DNA of 64,000 bases, from NCBI GenBank assembly GCA_002633025.1, contig NMRB01001850.1:30430-94429 (forward strand), given 5' to 3'. The notes below the pieces were generated by a model. It saw only the letters and a list, made by a program, of their open reading frames with translations, did not search any database and was not told the DNA's origin. A program made the translations under genes and the position numbers. Positions 44,080 to 54,990 of this stretch are shown here, one piece after another; positions within the stretch are counted from its first letter, which is position 1, and each line of letters opens with the position of its first letter. The DNA is from Notospermus geniculatus (taxonomy: Eukaryota > Nemertea > Pilidiophora > Heteronemertea > Lineidae).

Positions 44080-44490
44080 GAGGTACACCAGCAATAGGGC
44101 TGAAAGGGTAAATGTCGTCCTGGGTATATACAAAGATCACCCAGGATCTCAATCTTCACTAAAACAATACCCTGGGTGTACTTTCGGTTGCCGAACATCA
44201 CCCAGCATAGTATGACACCTGGATTTGAGGTTGTCTCGCCCGTGATCACGTGACCGCCTGAAGAATGTCATGAACAGCTACACTCAAAAAGTACCGCGGC
44301 GCGAGACCGCAAGATTTCAAGGGATTTCTAAATAGGACTCGTTCCTAGGCACAGATTGCGGAAGCTGGGTGATGTTCGGCTACCGAAACTACACCCAGGG
44401 TATTGTTTTAGTGAAGACTGAGATCCTGGGTAATCTTTGTATATACCCAGGACGACATACCCTTTCAGCACCAATAGGGGCACCTTCCAG
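44080..44490. mobile_element. Snap-back element with about 110-bp arms (B1)
   Basis: The arms run through 'aggtacaccagcaatagggc', 'ctgaaagggta', 'cctgggtatatac', 'ttttagtgaagac' and 'tgggtgatgttcgg', with inverted copies on the right. A loop of about 140 bp holds 'tctcgcccgtgatcacgtga' and 'accgcggcgcgaga'. Ortholog at 57,757-58,166. Confidence 0.8.
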
Positions 44491-45531
44491 AACGAGAGAT
44501 TTAGTTAAGTGTAATTTCCAAGCACAAAGAACCATGAGGACAGGACAAGAAGATTTTTATTATAAAATATTTCCCATATCTGATATATTTGGTCTGATAT
44601 GTTGGGATTTGGGAAAAAAGGTCAAGCTGTATTGGGTGAACGCGAATGCTCTGCTCCCCCGAGAAATTTTGATTCTGAAGTACCGGAAACGTGATTTCCT
44701 GGCATCTGGGTGGATGACGATGGACATAACAATTGGAGGGGTGTGCAAAGTGCCCTTTTGGGATTTTTTGTGTGCCCGTTTCAAAAGGGCAACCAAAAAG
44801 GGCACATCATCCTCAATTATTGGGGGGGGGGGTAAATACCCCACCCCCACCCCGGCCTTGCCAGCCCTGACATATCACCTATTTACGATGCTTAATTCAA
44901 AGAAAACTTAGTCCTGAGTAAGGCACCACCATATTGGGTTCATTGGTCTTTACAAAATGTCGTGGACCCATTAAAATGGCAAACTTGCAAAACTCTAACG
45001 ATCATGCAGCAGGAAATCGTCTGTGTCGATCACATCCGCTTAATCCGTGATCGAGGCATTCTTTCTTTCATATTGGTATTTTTAAAAACAATCTACCGTG
45101 GAATGTTCTTTCATGTTCAGGTGGTCATATGGTCAATTAACATCGTTACGGTCAAGAGGACCCTTGAGAGAAAACGGACATAAAGCAGAATGATCACGGC
45201 ATTAAAATAATGGCCCATGTCACTGATTTCAATGACGGTTGGATAGCTCTCGATGGTTTTTCACGACAGTGGAAGGTTTTATCATGAGTGTGTCACAAGG
45301 TGGGATACAGCTGATTAGAGATGAAGACAATGTTGGAGAAACTCAAAAAGACTCCGGAAAGTTTGACCGGCTGATCACGGTCAATTTCTTCCCATTACTT
45401 CAGTGGTCAGTAGAGCTTATACCACCTGTCATAAGATACCCATGATAACATTTCTTAGAGTTGTGATATTTGTGTTACAATTTTTCTGTTTTTACACTTA
45501 GTGGAACAAAATCATAAGGAAAGTTTCATTA
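44491..45531. other. No recognised gene; G-run at about 44,820
   Basis: The longest frame of the window (44,369-44,911) overlaps here and the snap-back arm, but B2 carries many frame-altering differences. The B1 sequence at about 44,965 is the empty site of the SINE at 58,624 in B2. Confidence 0.5.
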
Positions 45532-46060
45532 GGGACGACCGCAACGTCTCCGAATTACAACTCACGAATATGCTTCGACTATGACGTCATTAACACTTTG
45601 ACGTATGACGATGCATCTTTTTTGTGACATCGTGTAAATTCGTTACGTCTTGACAAGGATAGCCGTAAATCTTCGTAGGTTGTTTACGAATTACGAATTG
45701 CTAACTTTCATTTACAAGAAACGTTTTCTTCGGCTTTTCTGAGCATAGAGGTGACAATTTACACCTGGCATACTTTAGTATCCAAAGAAGAAAGCACAAA
45801 AATTGACACACAAGGTGGTAAATATCAAGAAGTCAAGAAGTTGACTTCTTGATATTTGGCACACTTTAGTGGTGGAATAAATGCTTTGTCAGTGTAAGGT
45901 ATTTATGACGTGGTGTTAAAGAGAGGTTGTCACATCGTTCAGAAGGTCGAAGGTCGGACCACCACGGATTTTAGACGAAGAATTGGCGTCACGACGTAAT
46001 GTCATGCAGCCCTGAAATCGTTTCGTGATTCGTAATTCGTGACGATGAGGAAACTCACTA
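45532..46060. mobile_element. B1-only insertion with TTA duplication
   Basis: B2 reads 'tttcattttgagcattgtac' where B1 has 529 extra bases between TTA (45,529-45,531) and TTA (46,061-46,063). The ends are weakly inverted ('ctccgaattacaactcacgaa' against 'ttcgtgattcgtaattcgtg'). Contains a 38-bp near-palindrome at 45,820-45,857. A 3-bp TTA duplication fits PIF/Harbinger. Confidence 0.8.
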
Positions 46061-46096
46061 TTATGAGCAGTATTGTACAGTAAAAACCTAACTAAA

Positions 46097-46293
46097 GGGG
46101 CTGTTCATTTTCGTCAATTGAGGAATCTGAGTTGTGATCCTTGAGAAAATGGAGAAAGCTATGAAGCTGCAAATTGCAGCGATTATTCTGTACAGCACAA
46201 CAAATAATCCCTGCAATTTGCAAGTGCATAGCTTTTTCCATTTTCCCAAGGATCACAACTCAAATTCCTCAAGTGACGAAAACGAACAGTCCC
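46097..46293. mobile_element. Spy-like MITE: precise insertion between AAA and TTT, no duplication
   Basis: 197 bp with ends GGGGCTGTTCATTTTCGTCA and TGACGAAAACGAACAGTCCC. The arms of about 80 bp include 'gttgtgatcctt' and 'ctgcaaattgca'. B1 reads CTAAA/element/TTTGACC; B2 reads CTAAATTTGACC (60,143-60,154). The target AAATTT is therefore intact and not duplicated, the hallmark of Spy transposons. Confidence 0.93.
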
Positions 46294-46613
46294 TTTGACC
46301 AATAAAATGCGGCCACAAAACCTGTATTTTTTTCAGAATGGGCAATGCTGTAAAGAATGAGACCAAGTGGGTTAACCATTCGAAGATTGCTTCATCCATC
46401 GTTGACAACGGAAGACGCCCATGATGAGATCGTCATGCAGAATTAGACATGTGCAACCGCAAATAGACGTGTAACCCGGGTCATGTGACAGCGGTGAAGC
46501 CAGTATGACATTCAGCGAATCATTATAGCATTCTTTAGGTTTACAGCGATGTGACGGAGAAATACTTGATACCTGATGGAACTATCGGGCATTTTCGGAG
46601 GGGGGGCGGTCTC

Positions 46614-46960
46614 TTAAAGGGAGACTCCACTCATTGTGTGAAATTCTGAATTTTCGAAATATCGTTAATACCATTCAAATTCATTGATATCTGCAACATG
46701 TCAGATTTTTTAAAATCAGCAAACTCATCATTTTAAGTATTTTAATTGAATCCCAAGGGGACCATTGCACAGCACATGTGATGTCATATGTGCTCAATGC
46801 ATATTTATGAAGGAACCAATAGGATTAGGCAGTCAGAGTATTAGCTCATTCACTACAAAGGTCGTCAGCCTATTGACACTAGTGACATCACAATTCATGG
46901 CCTTAGTCTCTATGGATTGATAAAAATTCAAAAGCTTACAATGCATGGAGTCTCCCTTAA
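46614..46960. mobile_element. TTAA/AGGGAGACTCC-family MITE (B1)
   Basis: The most compact complete copy: TTAA-AGGGAGACTCCACTCATTGT to GCATGGAGTCTCCCTTAA. It serves as the empty-site reference for the nested elements at 36,883-37,145 and 60,657-60,869. Confidence 0.92.
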
Positions 46961-47303
46961 ACCCTTCATCACCAATAGGGCAATGAAATTGGTTTTCAGA
47001 TTTGGAAAGGAAACATAAGGAGGTAAATGAAAATTCTGACATCACATTTCAATGACATGGAAAATTTTCATCTTTTTTTTCCTGGCAAATGAAATATCAA
47101 GTGAAGGATGCCTTAGATGGGCCTATGTAGGCCTAGCTGGCATATACAAGCAACTATAAGGAACATCATGGGATGTCATCACGTTGGTTTTTGGAATCAT
47201 GTGATGCTACGAGTTCACCTTATCCTTAACCTCAGCATTGCTGGTTCAATATTCGTAACGTTTTTTAAGTCTCTGTGCAATCTTCGTGCCACATGCTACT
47301 CAC

Positions 47304-47364
47304 CAGCCTCTCTGCATCACTTTGCTGCAGCATGAAGCCGTCACCATGGAAACCGTAGATCCGA
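47304..47364 (-). CDS. Putative 61-nt internal exon (B1)
   Basis: On the minus strand a strong acceptor, 'ccctttctgcctatttag', precedes 61 bases coding for RIYGFHGDGFMLQQSDAERL, followed by a near-consensus donor GTGAGT. The exon, its acceptor and its donor are identical in B2 (61,380-61,440). Open frames continue upstream on the same strand, but B2 has a 2-base change about 80 bp upstream that would shift frame if that part were coding. No family is recognised. The short length and lack of partner exons keep confidence low. Confidence 0.3.
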
Positions 47365-47754
47365 CTAAATAGGCAGAAAGGGATTCGAAAATTTGTTTGT
47401 TGTGTTCGGCTCTCGGTGATGTAACCATTTTATACTCAGTGAGCACGCTGGGGTATGATAAGAGTGGGAATCGTTCGATGGCGATGGCTATGTCGGCAGA
47501 AAACAAGCAAAATGTGATAGCGTTACCAGACTAGTGCTACATCTTTGAAGAAACCTGGCCAGATCTGTCCAGCAGATCGAGGAGAAGAATGAGATCACCA
47601 TAAGAAGTGATGTGAACCCCCAAGAAACCCTTTTCTCCACATGACCCTGAGGGTTATACCATCAGTGTTGGAGCAGGTTGTGGAAGGGCACGAAAAAACA
47701 TACATACCATCCACTAAAACCAATTATGACCCTCCTGAACATACTAGGGTTTCA

Positions 47755-48136
47755 GCCAGAGGGGGGGGGGGGGCAAGGGGGCAGGAGCACCCCTTTCATG
47801 ATCTAAAGGGGAGCTTGCCCCCTTATTATTGCAGAGCCAGCCTGAAGAAAACCCCGGTTGGGGTCGAAAATTTGCTAAATTTCTGGAGGATGACTTCGGC
47901 TATTATATTCTATTATTATTGCAGAGCAGTGTCTTTTAAAAATTACCCTTATTTTCATTCAAGAGATACAACAGTCGAACAAAGATCATGTTAGTGTTAC
48001 ACCAGATTAACATTGAAAACATGCCACACTCAGAGATGTTACACCAGAATTAACATTGAAAACATGCAACACTCTGAGATATTACACCAGAATTAACACT
48101 GTTGCCCCCTAAATATTTTTTCTGGCAGAAACCCTT
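47755..48136. mobile_element. CAGGGTTTCCGCCAGA-family MITE (B1)
   Basis: The ends are TAGGGTTTCAGCCAGA and TCTGGCAGAAACCCTT. The 5-bp duplication CATAC is at 47,750-47,754 and 48,137-48,141. Contains the G-run and the 39-bp units. An extra segment with 'gaagaaaaccccggttgg' and 'cgaaaatttgctaaattt' also occurs inside the MITE at 60,657-60,869. Confidence 0.92.
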
Positions 48137-48904
48137 CATACCTGTCATAAGGTGCAAATTTTACCAATATTCGGAATGCATTATCTTGACCTCAAATACA
48201 ATGCAACATTATCTCATTTGCCTTTTGAGGTTCCAGGTATCCATACTAATTACAAGTTGCACAGAATGCAATGGGACAAGCTGACAGCTACCCCTCTGGT
48301 CATATGGCATGAGATACAAACGACCAGCTACACCCAATTCAATATCATCATCTCCCAGCATCCAGTACACAAGCAGCTTTGTTCCAACTAAGTATGCTAT
48401 CATCGCTAAGAGCCTACCATTTCAAAGATACTGCAGTGGATTACACATGTTAATCTCATTACATTAGGATCAGTGTTATCATATGACAATCGTGAAGATT
48501 ATGTGAAATATATCCATCTCTTTTACATTTACTGATGATTACAACTCAATGGTGGGCAGGTTCGCCTTTTATGTCAACCCGACTCAGTGGGGAGGTTCCC
48601 CTTTTATATCAACCCGACCCCTGGGAATATTACCAGCGGATCTCGTTTGATGTGGTCATCTTATTATGATGGGGTATCTAGTAACTGGAAAAAAATATCA
48701 AGGATATGTACATGTATTTATTTGTTTGCATTATTAGCCATTTATGTGGTGAGGTCCACGGTCATCCACTATAATATCTGGTTCTTTTAAGTGCCTTTGA
48801 AAAAAACTTGTCAAAGAAAGAGCATTTCTCTTCATTTTGCACAATTTTATACGATTCTTTGAATGATCTTTGAAAATAATGCCTTGTTAAGTATGGTATA
48901 AACC

Positions 48905-49171
48905 CAGGGCTATATCTCGGCCATTTTAGAGCGGCGCTGCACTGTGCCGCTAAAAGGGGGCGCTGCTGTGCCCTTTCTTACCCACTGGTATCACCTTAGA
49001 AACTGGCTTAAATAGGCTGTTGACTGGAGTTATATAGACCTTTTTAACTGACAAGCTTCTCAAATTCCGTTAGTAGAAATGTCACAAATGAAAAGTGCCC
49101 TTTTCAAGTTTGAAGTGCCCTTTTTACCAAAGTTTGCACCGTGCCCATCTGAAATCCTAGATATAACCCTG
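48905..49171. mobile_element. CAGGGTTATATCTAGG-family MITE (B1)
   Basis: The ends are CAGGGCTATATCTCGG and CCTAGATATAACCCTG. Shorter than the 31.8-kb copy. Ortholog at 63,321-63,605, which keeps an extra segment deleted here. Confidence 0.9.
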
Positions 49172-49565
49172 CATGCAGTAGATCTGAACAGAAAATGAAA
49201 GTGAGCAGTTTGCCAGCAGCTTGCATGTGGCCTACACAGGAAGGGCAACAGCTGCTGCACATTGCTTCCCAATGTAGGGCCTACACCGCAATATCAACAA
49301 CATTATATCTCATATCTGCTGCCTGGGGGTTTTGATGCAAAAACGTTTTTTTCCGACAATGACATACACTATTATATCAGAGATAAAAGCCTCATAAGAA
49401 ATCCAGAACGGAGGGATTCAATATTCAACGGCAATGACAAAAGGTTAATGATGTAAAATGGTGACATCGAATGTGCCAACAATGCAGAGCTTGGAAGTCA
49501 GTTGCTGGGACATAAAGGCCTTTTGATGCAGAAAGTCCAAAGCGTGATCTTGGATGGAAACCGTG

Positions 49566-50826
49566 ATAGTTTATATGATATTTTAAGTTACTAATGGAAG
49601 GGCCAGACATACAAGCATAATAATTCAAAAGGTGAATTATTTTGCAAAGCCCAGGTTTTACTTAAGAGGTAAACAACAATTAAAAAGTTTTAGGCATAGA
49701 CAGCAGTGTCAGTGCCATAAGGAAAACAACTTTTAAGTTATATTGAGCACAATATTAGAGAGCTTTCGCACCCTCACGTTTAGCTGATCGACTACATTTA
49801 GTTAAACGTAACCGTAACCGGTGAAACGGATAAGATATAGCGGTTTCGCAGAGAGACACGGCTATAGCCCAAGCCTAAGAACTGTCCGTAAAGATCGGCG
49901 TTTACGGATAAGACGAGGTAATCTTTTGACTGTGCTCGAGTCATACGAGTTGACCGAGAGGCCCACTGCGCTTGTATTGTGTGATACGATCAGAACATGA
50001 TCAATAGGGATTTTTCACAATCAGCGCCACTCTATTGATAGGGTATGCTGATCCTTTGTGTTCCAAGACTTTGACAACAGAGAATGCTCACAGCGAAAAA
50101 AAGCCTATTAACCGGGCTATTTTACAAACAGTACTCGCCTCACGCGTACCGTGCTTCTTACCCGTGAACTGTGGCCGGCTAGTGTATAGGCCTTCATTTA
50201 GCGTCTGTGCACACGTCACAACTGCTCACAAGATGATGACGTAAAAGTGAATATTCAGCAAACCGTTCAATTGCGAAAGACCCATACTGATCGCACGGCA
50301 GTCAATGGAAACTGCCCTTTTTACACGGATTTGATTCACAACCCAAAAGCTTAATAAAAGATGATCCAAACAAAACATACAAAATGTTACACCTGGAATG
50401 CATGAGGAATGCTTCTAAATTTGATAACAAAGAATAGCGATCACCGTTGGAATGGGGGTTTTGATATAAATATGTTGCTTTTGCAAACCGTTTTTCTCTG
50501 ACGTATAGTGANTAAACATGGATAAGATTTCAATGATTTTTGAGTCTCACATGGTTGATATTTGGATTCCAATTGACACTCAAAAGCTCAATTCAACACA
50601 TTCATTTATTTCCATGGATTTAGTGAGTTCCACTTACCCACGCATACACATCATTGAGTCCACCTGCAATTTTTCTGCAGGATTGGGTAAAAAATTTCTC
50701 TGTTTCATATTGAAACCTCATACATTTGATTTGTTTGATAAGTTTACAATGACATCTATCAAGTCATTGGGGAAGATGATTGACCAATAACATCAAATGA
50801 TCCACGAAAAGGTATATGTATGGCAA
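49566..50826. other. No recognised feature; single N at 50,512
   Basis: Beyond the measurable B1 homology. A 90-codon plus-strand frame starts three bases after the N region (50,518-50,790) but shows no family signature. Confidence 0.45.
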
Positions 50827-51074
50827 CAATAGACTCTATCACTCCAAAAGAGCGCAGCACCTTAGGGGGTCAGCGTCATGACGTCCCGCACGTCATTTCT
50901 GAACCTACGATGCGACTCGAAAAAAAATTCGGTTGTTTTAGTGATCGTGACGTCGTGACACAATTTTTTCGTCTCACCTCAAAACGTCATGAATGACGTG
51001 TGGGACGTCATGAACACGTCATGATGCTGACCCCCGTAAGGTGCTGCACTCTTTTGGAGTGATATCGTCTATTG
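50827..51074. mobile_element. MITE with CRE-rich arms
   Basis: Arms from 'caatagactctatcactcca' to its near complement ending at 51,074. They share 'gcagcacctta', 'gggggtcagc' and 'gtcatgacgtcc'. Several TGACGT/ACGTCA words lie in both arms and the loop. Confidence 0.88.
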
Positions 51075-51097
51075 ACTGCTGCAGACTACTATCTGTA

Positions 51098-51385
51098 TTA
51101 AAGCCGCACAGTATGCACCGCTACTCACTCCCAGTTCGGCTGAAATCTTACTGCAGCCTCATTTACAGGCGTGCGTAATGTATAGAACCACACATTATAG
51201 CATTATCCTGCATCGAGGTTCGGGAAATCCCGTTGGGGAATCCCCAATGCTGCGTGTAGTCTTGCGCAGCCAGCCGTTTCGTTCCACCGTACTGTAATAT
51301 GGATTCCCAGATTCGAAACAGCGGCTGGGTGACTGAGACTCTGCTCGCCGATTATAACCCATCTGTCTATACTGTGCGGCTTTAA
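51098..51385. mobile_element. TTAA element with AGCCGCACAGTAT ends
   Basis: TTAA-AGCCGCACAGTATGCACC at the left and ATACTGTGCGGCTTTAA at the right. A complete copy without nested insertions; the empty-site reference for 35,761-36,599. The right half matches the interior of 20,329-20,615. Confidence 0.92.
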
Positions 51386-51833
51386 TAAATCTCTAGGCCT
51401 ATTCATCAGATTCAAAGAATGCAAGCAGCAAGAAACTATACCAAAGAACCCCAAGTGTCTATTGTAGACGCCGCCAATGAAAACCATGAAATACTTTCAA
51501 CATTTTTCAAATCTAAGCAAGGAATCTCAGTGGAGAAGACGATTACAACCCGAGGCCGTTTTCATCTCGTGAGACGTCAGCATCTCCAACTGGAAAGATC
51601 AATGACAACTTTATGTACGACAATGGGAGTAAACCACACGGTTGACAGACGCATCTGTTGGCTATGGAGAGAAAAGAAATGAAGAAGGCAGAAAGTGGTA
51701 GTCTCTTCAGTTACAATTCTTACAATTCTATTGTCCCCCAGTCAGAGAAATTTTAAATAAGAGACCGATGTATTGCAAGGTACCAAGCAAGGACCAAATT
51801 CCTTTCAATGGGCTGTTTTCATAAAAATGAAGC

Positions 51834-52470
51834 ATGTACATCTAGCAAAAGCAAAAAGTAAAAGCAGTTGCTTGAAGCCAAAAGTAAAAGTAAAAGCAAT
51901 TACATGTACCGTATTTTCGCGACTATAAGGCGCGGCCTTTTTCGTGAAAAAGGGTCTAAAATGACGGCTGCGCCTTATAGTTAGGTGCGCCTTATCTGTG
52001 GCTTAGGTCCGACAATTTCGTCAGAAGTGTCAAGACGCTGATAAACCCAAGCATTCAAGGAGCATGCATGCATGTGTGGTGCACGCCAAGTCATGCTCAT
52101 GAGATTAAGGGTGAAATTAGGGGGCGCGCCTTATAGTCAGGTGTGCCCTATAGTCGCGAAAATACGGTACTTGGTTTTACATGTATATGCATAATCTTTT
52201 ACTTCTACTTCAAAGCAAACGCTTATACTTGACAAGCATTTGCTTGTTTACCAAAGGTTCCACAGTTGGAGCAATTGCTCAGTACTATTATGCATATGAA
52301 TTCTAGCATTTGCTAGAAAGGAACAAGTAAATAGTAACTGCTTTTTCTAATAGCAATTGCTTTGTAGCAAAAGCATTTGCTTTTGGTTTTATGCATACGG
52401 ATGGAAGTAATTGCTTCAATTTTCAAGTAAAAAGTATTTGCTTGTCTTTATGCATGTGGACCATTTGCTC
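51834..52470. repeat. Region saturated with GCAATTGC/GCATTTGC words
   Basis: 'agcaaaagca', 'agtaaaagca', 'caattgct', 'gcatttgct' and 'agcaattgct' recur at short intervals on both strands. The region is interrupted by the MITE at 51,907-52,169. Perhaps a transposon with subterminal repeats; the true ends are not identified. Confidence 0.5.
51907..52169. mobile_element. MITE with TACCGTATTTTCGCGACTAT ends
   Basis: Starts TACCGTATTTTCGCGACTAT and ends ATAGTCGCGAAAATACGGTA. Inside each end are 'aaggcgc' and 'gcgccttat' words, repeated more than once. Ends of this kind, which differ mainly in the CGCG or CCGG core, are familiar from many animal genomes (from memory). A related partial end is at 53,187-53,234. 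Confidence 0.9.
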
Positions 52471-52584
52471 AATGTAGTTTGGATAAGCACATGTTTTCCA
52501 GGCGGAAACTGCAACTCACCGAGAGAGTGTGAAAACTGTCAAAGAGTACTTTGTTGATGAAGAAGGGTCAGGTGTCCCCCGAAC

Positions 52585-52602
52585 GGGGGGGGGGGGGGGG
52601 GN
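52585..52602. other. G-homopolymer ending at a single N
   Basis: A G-run is followed by N and an A-run. Probably a sequencing stall or contig join, as at 3,985 and 7,177. Confidence 0.8.
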
Positions 52603-53186
52603 AAAAAAATAAAGTATTTGTTTCTTGTCCGTGCCCGCATCATTCCCAGACCCTCCGCATCGAAATTTTTTTTTCTCACCAATTTCAAATTTTCCCACCT
52701 TGCTTACGCAGCACCTTCTATAAAATGCACAGAAATGTTTCATCACTTGAAATCATCTTTATTTTTCATGAAATCTGTGCTCTAAACATGTAGAGAGATA
52801 GTTTGCTGGTGGTATTTCCCCCCATCCATTAAGAAAACGGAAAAAAAATTATTTGAAAATAAAAAAAAATTCGCATGCCCGCATCAATTTTCGCCGAGTT
52901 GCTGGACAAGAAACAGACAATATTTTTTTTTTGGCCTAACAACACTTTGTTTCCTGACACTACAGGAAGGTCACCGCATAAAAATCTAGTGGTATTTTCT
53001 GTGCCAAGTAAAAAATTCGCCCCCAAATGAGCAGCAATGCCGGAATGGTGTCCACCGATGTGGCATACACGCCATTCTATCTACAACACCACCTGCTCCG
53101 CGATCTTTTTCGTCTCCTCTGGCAATGGAGATAACTTCACCTCTGATGACATTAGCATTATATCAAAGTCGACAATACATTGATTA

Positions 53187-53234
53187 CCGTATTTTTCGGA
53201 CGATATGACGCACTGCACCATAAGACGCACCTTA
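53187..53234. mobile_element. Solo end of the ACCGTATTTT-type MITE
   Basis: 'accgtatttttcggacgata' followed by 'tgacgcac' and 'aagacgcacctta' matches one end of that class. No opposite end is found nearby. Confidence 0.5.
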
Positions 53235-53447
53235 ATTTTCTCAGTCAAAATCCGTACACAAGGCGCTACGGACCAATCCGACCCTGTGATGCTCGACAAG
53301 ATCTGCTCGAGTGAGTCCTGTCTAATCTACTAAAACAGATTTTAAAGCATAAGCATAAGCATCAGCAAGATCCAATCTCGACCAAGGCCTGCAGCGCTGC
53401 CTGGAGGTGACCCAAAAACTAAACTTGTCCACTCTGTCGTGTAATCC

Positions 53448-53904
53448 TTAACCCGTTAACTGTGTATTTTTTTTAGTTCCATTTTTTCTTTCTTGATAAA
53501 ATTTTCCAAAAAAAGTATTTGACACACAAGGTTCCGGACGTGATATAACGTCCTGCGCACTCTGACACACCATTTCCTTGCAAGGGGTTATTACGCCTTA
53601 CACAAGCAATGATCCTCGAGTGTTTCCAGGGATGCCCCGGGTCCCGTAATGACGTACTAACTGTGAAATTTTCGCGAGCGTTTTATTTTTGCGATTTTCA
53701 CAATGAGGGGTCAAAATGCGAACTTAAATCGCGCCAAATATCGCTGGTTCCGGTAAAAATGCATTCTGGGTCTTAAAAATTTCTGAAGCTCAAGGGTCAT
53801 ACATGTCATGAAATTTATTCTTCGCGAATTTGTGAAGTACGAAAATCGCGAACAACTGAATTTCACAGTTCACAGTATGACGTCCTACCTAGTTAAAGGG
53901 TTAA
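53448..53904. mobile_element. TTAA element hosting a TTCGCG-rich MITE
   Basis: TTAACCCGTTAACTG at the left and TAGTTAAAGGGTTAA at the right. 'ggacgtgatataacgtcc' lies inside. The nested MITE occupies 53,655-53,877. Confidence 0.75.
53655..53877. mobile_element. TTCGCG-rich MITE with TACTGTGAACTGTG ends
   Basis: The left end TACTAACTGTGAAATTTTCGCG is shown here only in part; the right end is GAATTTCACAGTTCACAGTA. The interior has 'tttcgcgag', 'aatcgcg' and 'ttcgcgaatt'. Same family as 28,343-28,534. Confidence 0.82.
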
Positions 53905-53929
53905 TGTCACATGCCAAGATCATAACAAG

Positions 53930-54147
53930 AAATTTGTGGTTTAAACCAATGAAATGGGCAATATGATATTAACCCTGTGTAATTTATGAACAAAGCATAC
54001 CCTTGCCATTTCACTCCAGGATACCATATCATGTTTTGTCATACATTTTTTGTATCATGTTGAGATGAAATGGGAAGAGTATGTTTTGTTTGCAGACTAT
54101 ACAGGGTTAAAATAAAACTGTCCATTTCATGTAATAAACCACAAATG
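53930..54147. mobile_element. Snap-back MITE with AATTTGTGGTTTA ends
   Basis: Inverted words in order: 'atttgtggttta' and 'taaaccacaaat'; 'aatgaaatgg' and 'ccatttcat'; 'attaaccctgtgtaat' and 'atacagggttaa'; 'acaaagcataccctt' and 'aagagtatgttttgt'. A loop of about 50 bp. No coding capacity. Confidence 0.85.
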
Positions 54148-54517
54148 AGAAGCAAAATGTACCCTGTCTCTATCCGAACACATGGTAATCAAACCAAATC
54201 AAAATATAGGCCTATAGAAAAAGCTGCCAGGTGCAAGATCTCCAACAGCATTGTTATAGATAAGTTGAAATGAACTATGGCACAGGTGTTAACCAGACAG
54301 ACAAGAGCGAAAAGGGCATTGCTTCAAAAAGTCTAAAAATCAGTCCTTCACATCCAATTCAAAATGTTGGAGTGGTTTCACGCCAGAACGTTTCATTGGC
54401 CTTTGATTCTTTGTCATTCAGTACACTTCTACTTTCTCATCAAGGATTACAAGCAACTATAGACAGATGACGAATTTCTGCACTCACCAAAGCTTGCCGT
54501 ACCCTGATCTTTTCTAT

Positions 54518-54830
54518 CCCGGGTTCTCCACTAGTGTAACACAATGGGCGCAGCGCCCGTTCTAAAACGCAGGATTGATCTCAGCGCCCCGTCTAAAAAT
54601 CCGCCGCCCGGTCTAAAAAAAATCGCTGCCCGGTCAAAATTATTCACTTTAAATAATACTGAGGTTTTGCAAGCACCGACAGGAGCTAGATTTCCGAAAT
54701 GCTGGGAAATCGCATTTCAGGGCTTCTAGATTTTGAATTTTTGCAGCAGTGGCTTCTGATATCAGTAACCATGTGACGTCACCAGCGCCCGGTCTATTTC
54801 AAACCCTGTGGAGAACCCTGTTCACCCGAT
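54518..54830. mobile_element. MITE with GGGTTCTCCAC ends
   Basis: GGGTTCTCCACTAGTG at the left and CTGTGGAGAACCCTG at the right. The interior repeats 'gcgccc(g)gtctaaaaa' four or five times. The end resembles the CAGTGTTCTCC family at 9,713. Confidence 0.8.
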
Positions 54831-54990
54831 GTCACTTTTCACCCTCTGGTTGAGCAGGGTATAGACGATTCTTGAATTCGCAGATCTGCGCACTTCCGCC
54901 GAAATCGCAACCACAACCTCGACCTGAAACCAGCTAACGTGACGCAATCCGTGATTCAGCAATGGTCGACTCTGACGCAACGTCGTCGAN

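Larger units (their letters stand above)
41836..49565 (+). repeat. Long direct duplication, copy B1
   Basis: Aligns with 54,991-64,000. B1-only insertions are 45,532-46,060 and 46,097-46,293. Substitutions are rare over most of the length. The right limit is set only by the window end of B2. Confidence 0.95.

Noticed and set aside
44369-44911. 180-codon plus-strand open frame, the longest in the window
   Set aside because: It overlaps a snap-back arm and a G-homopolymer. B2 differs by many amino-acid changes, indels and an earlier stop, and no domain is recognised.
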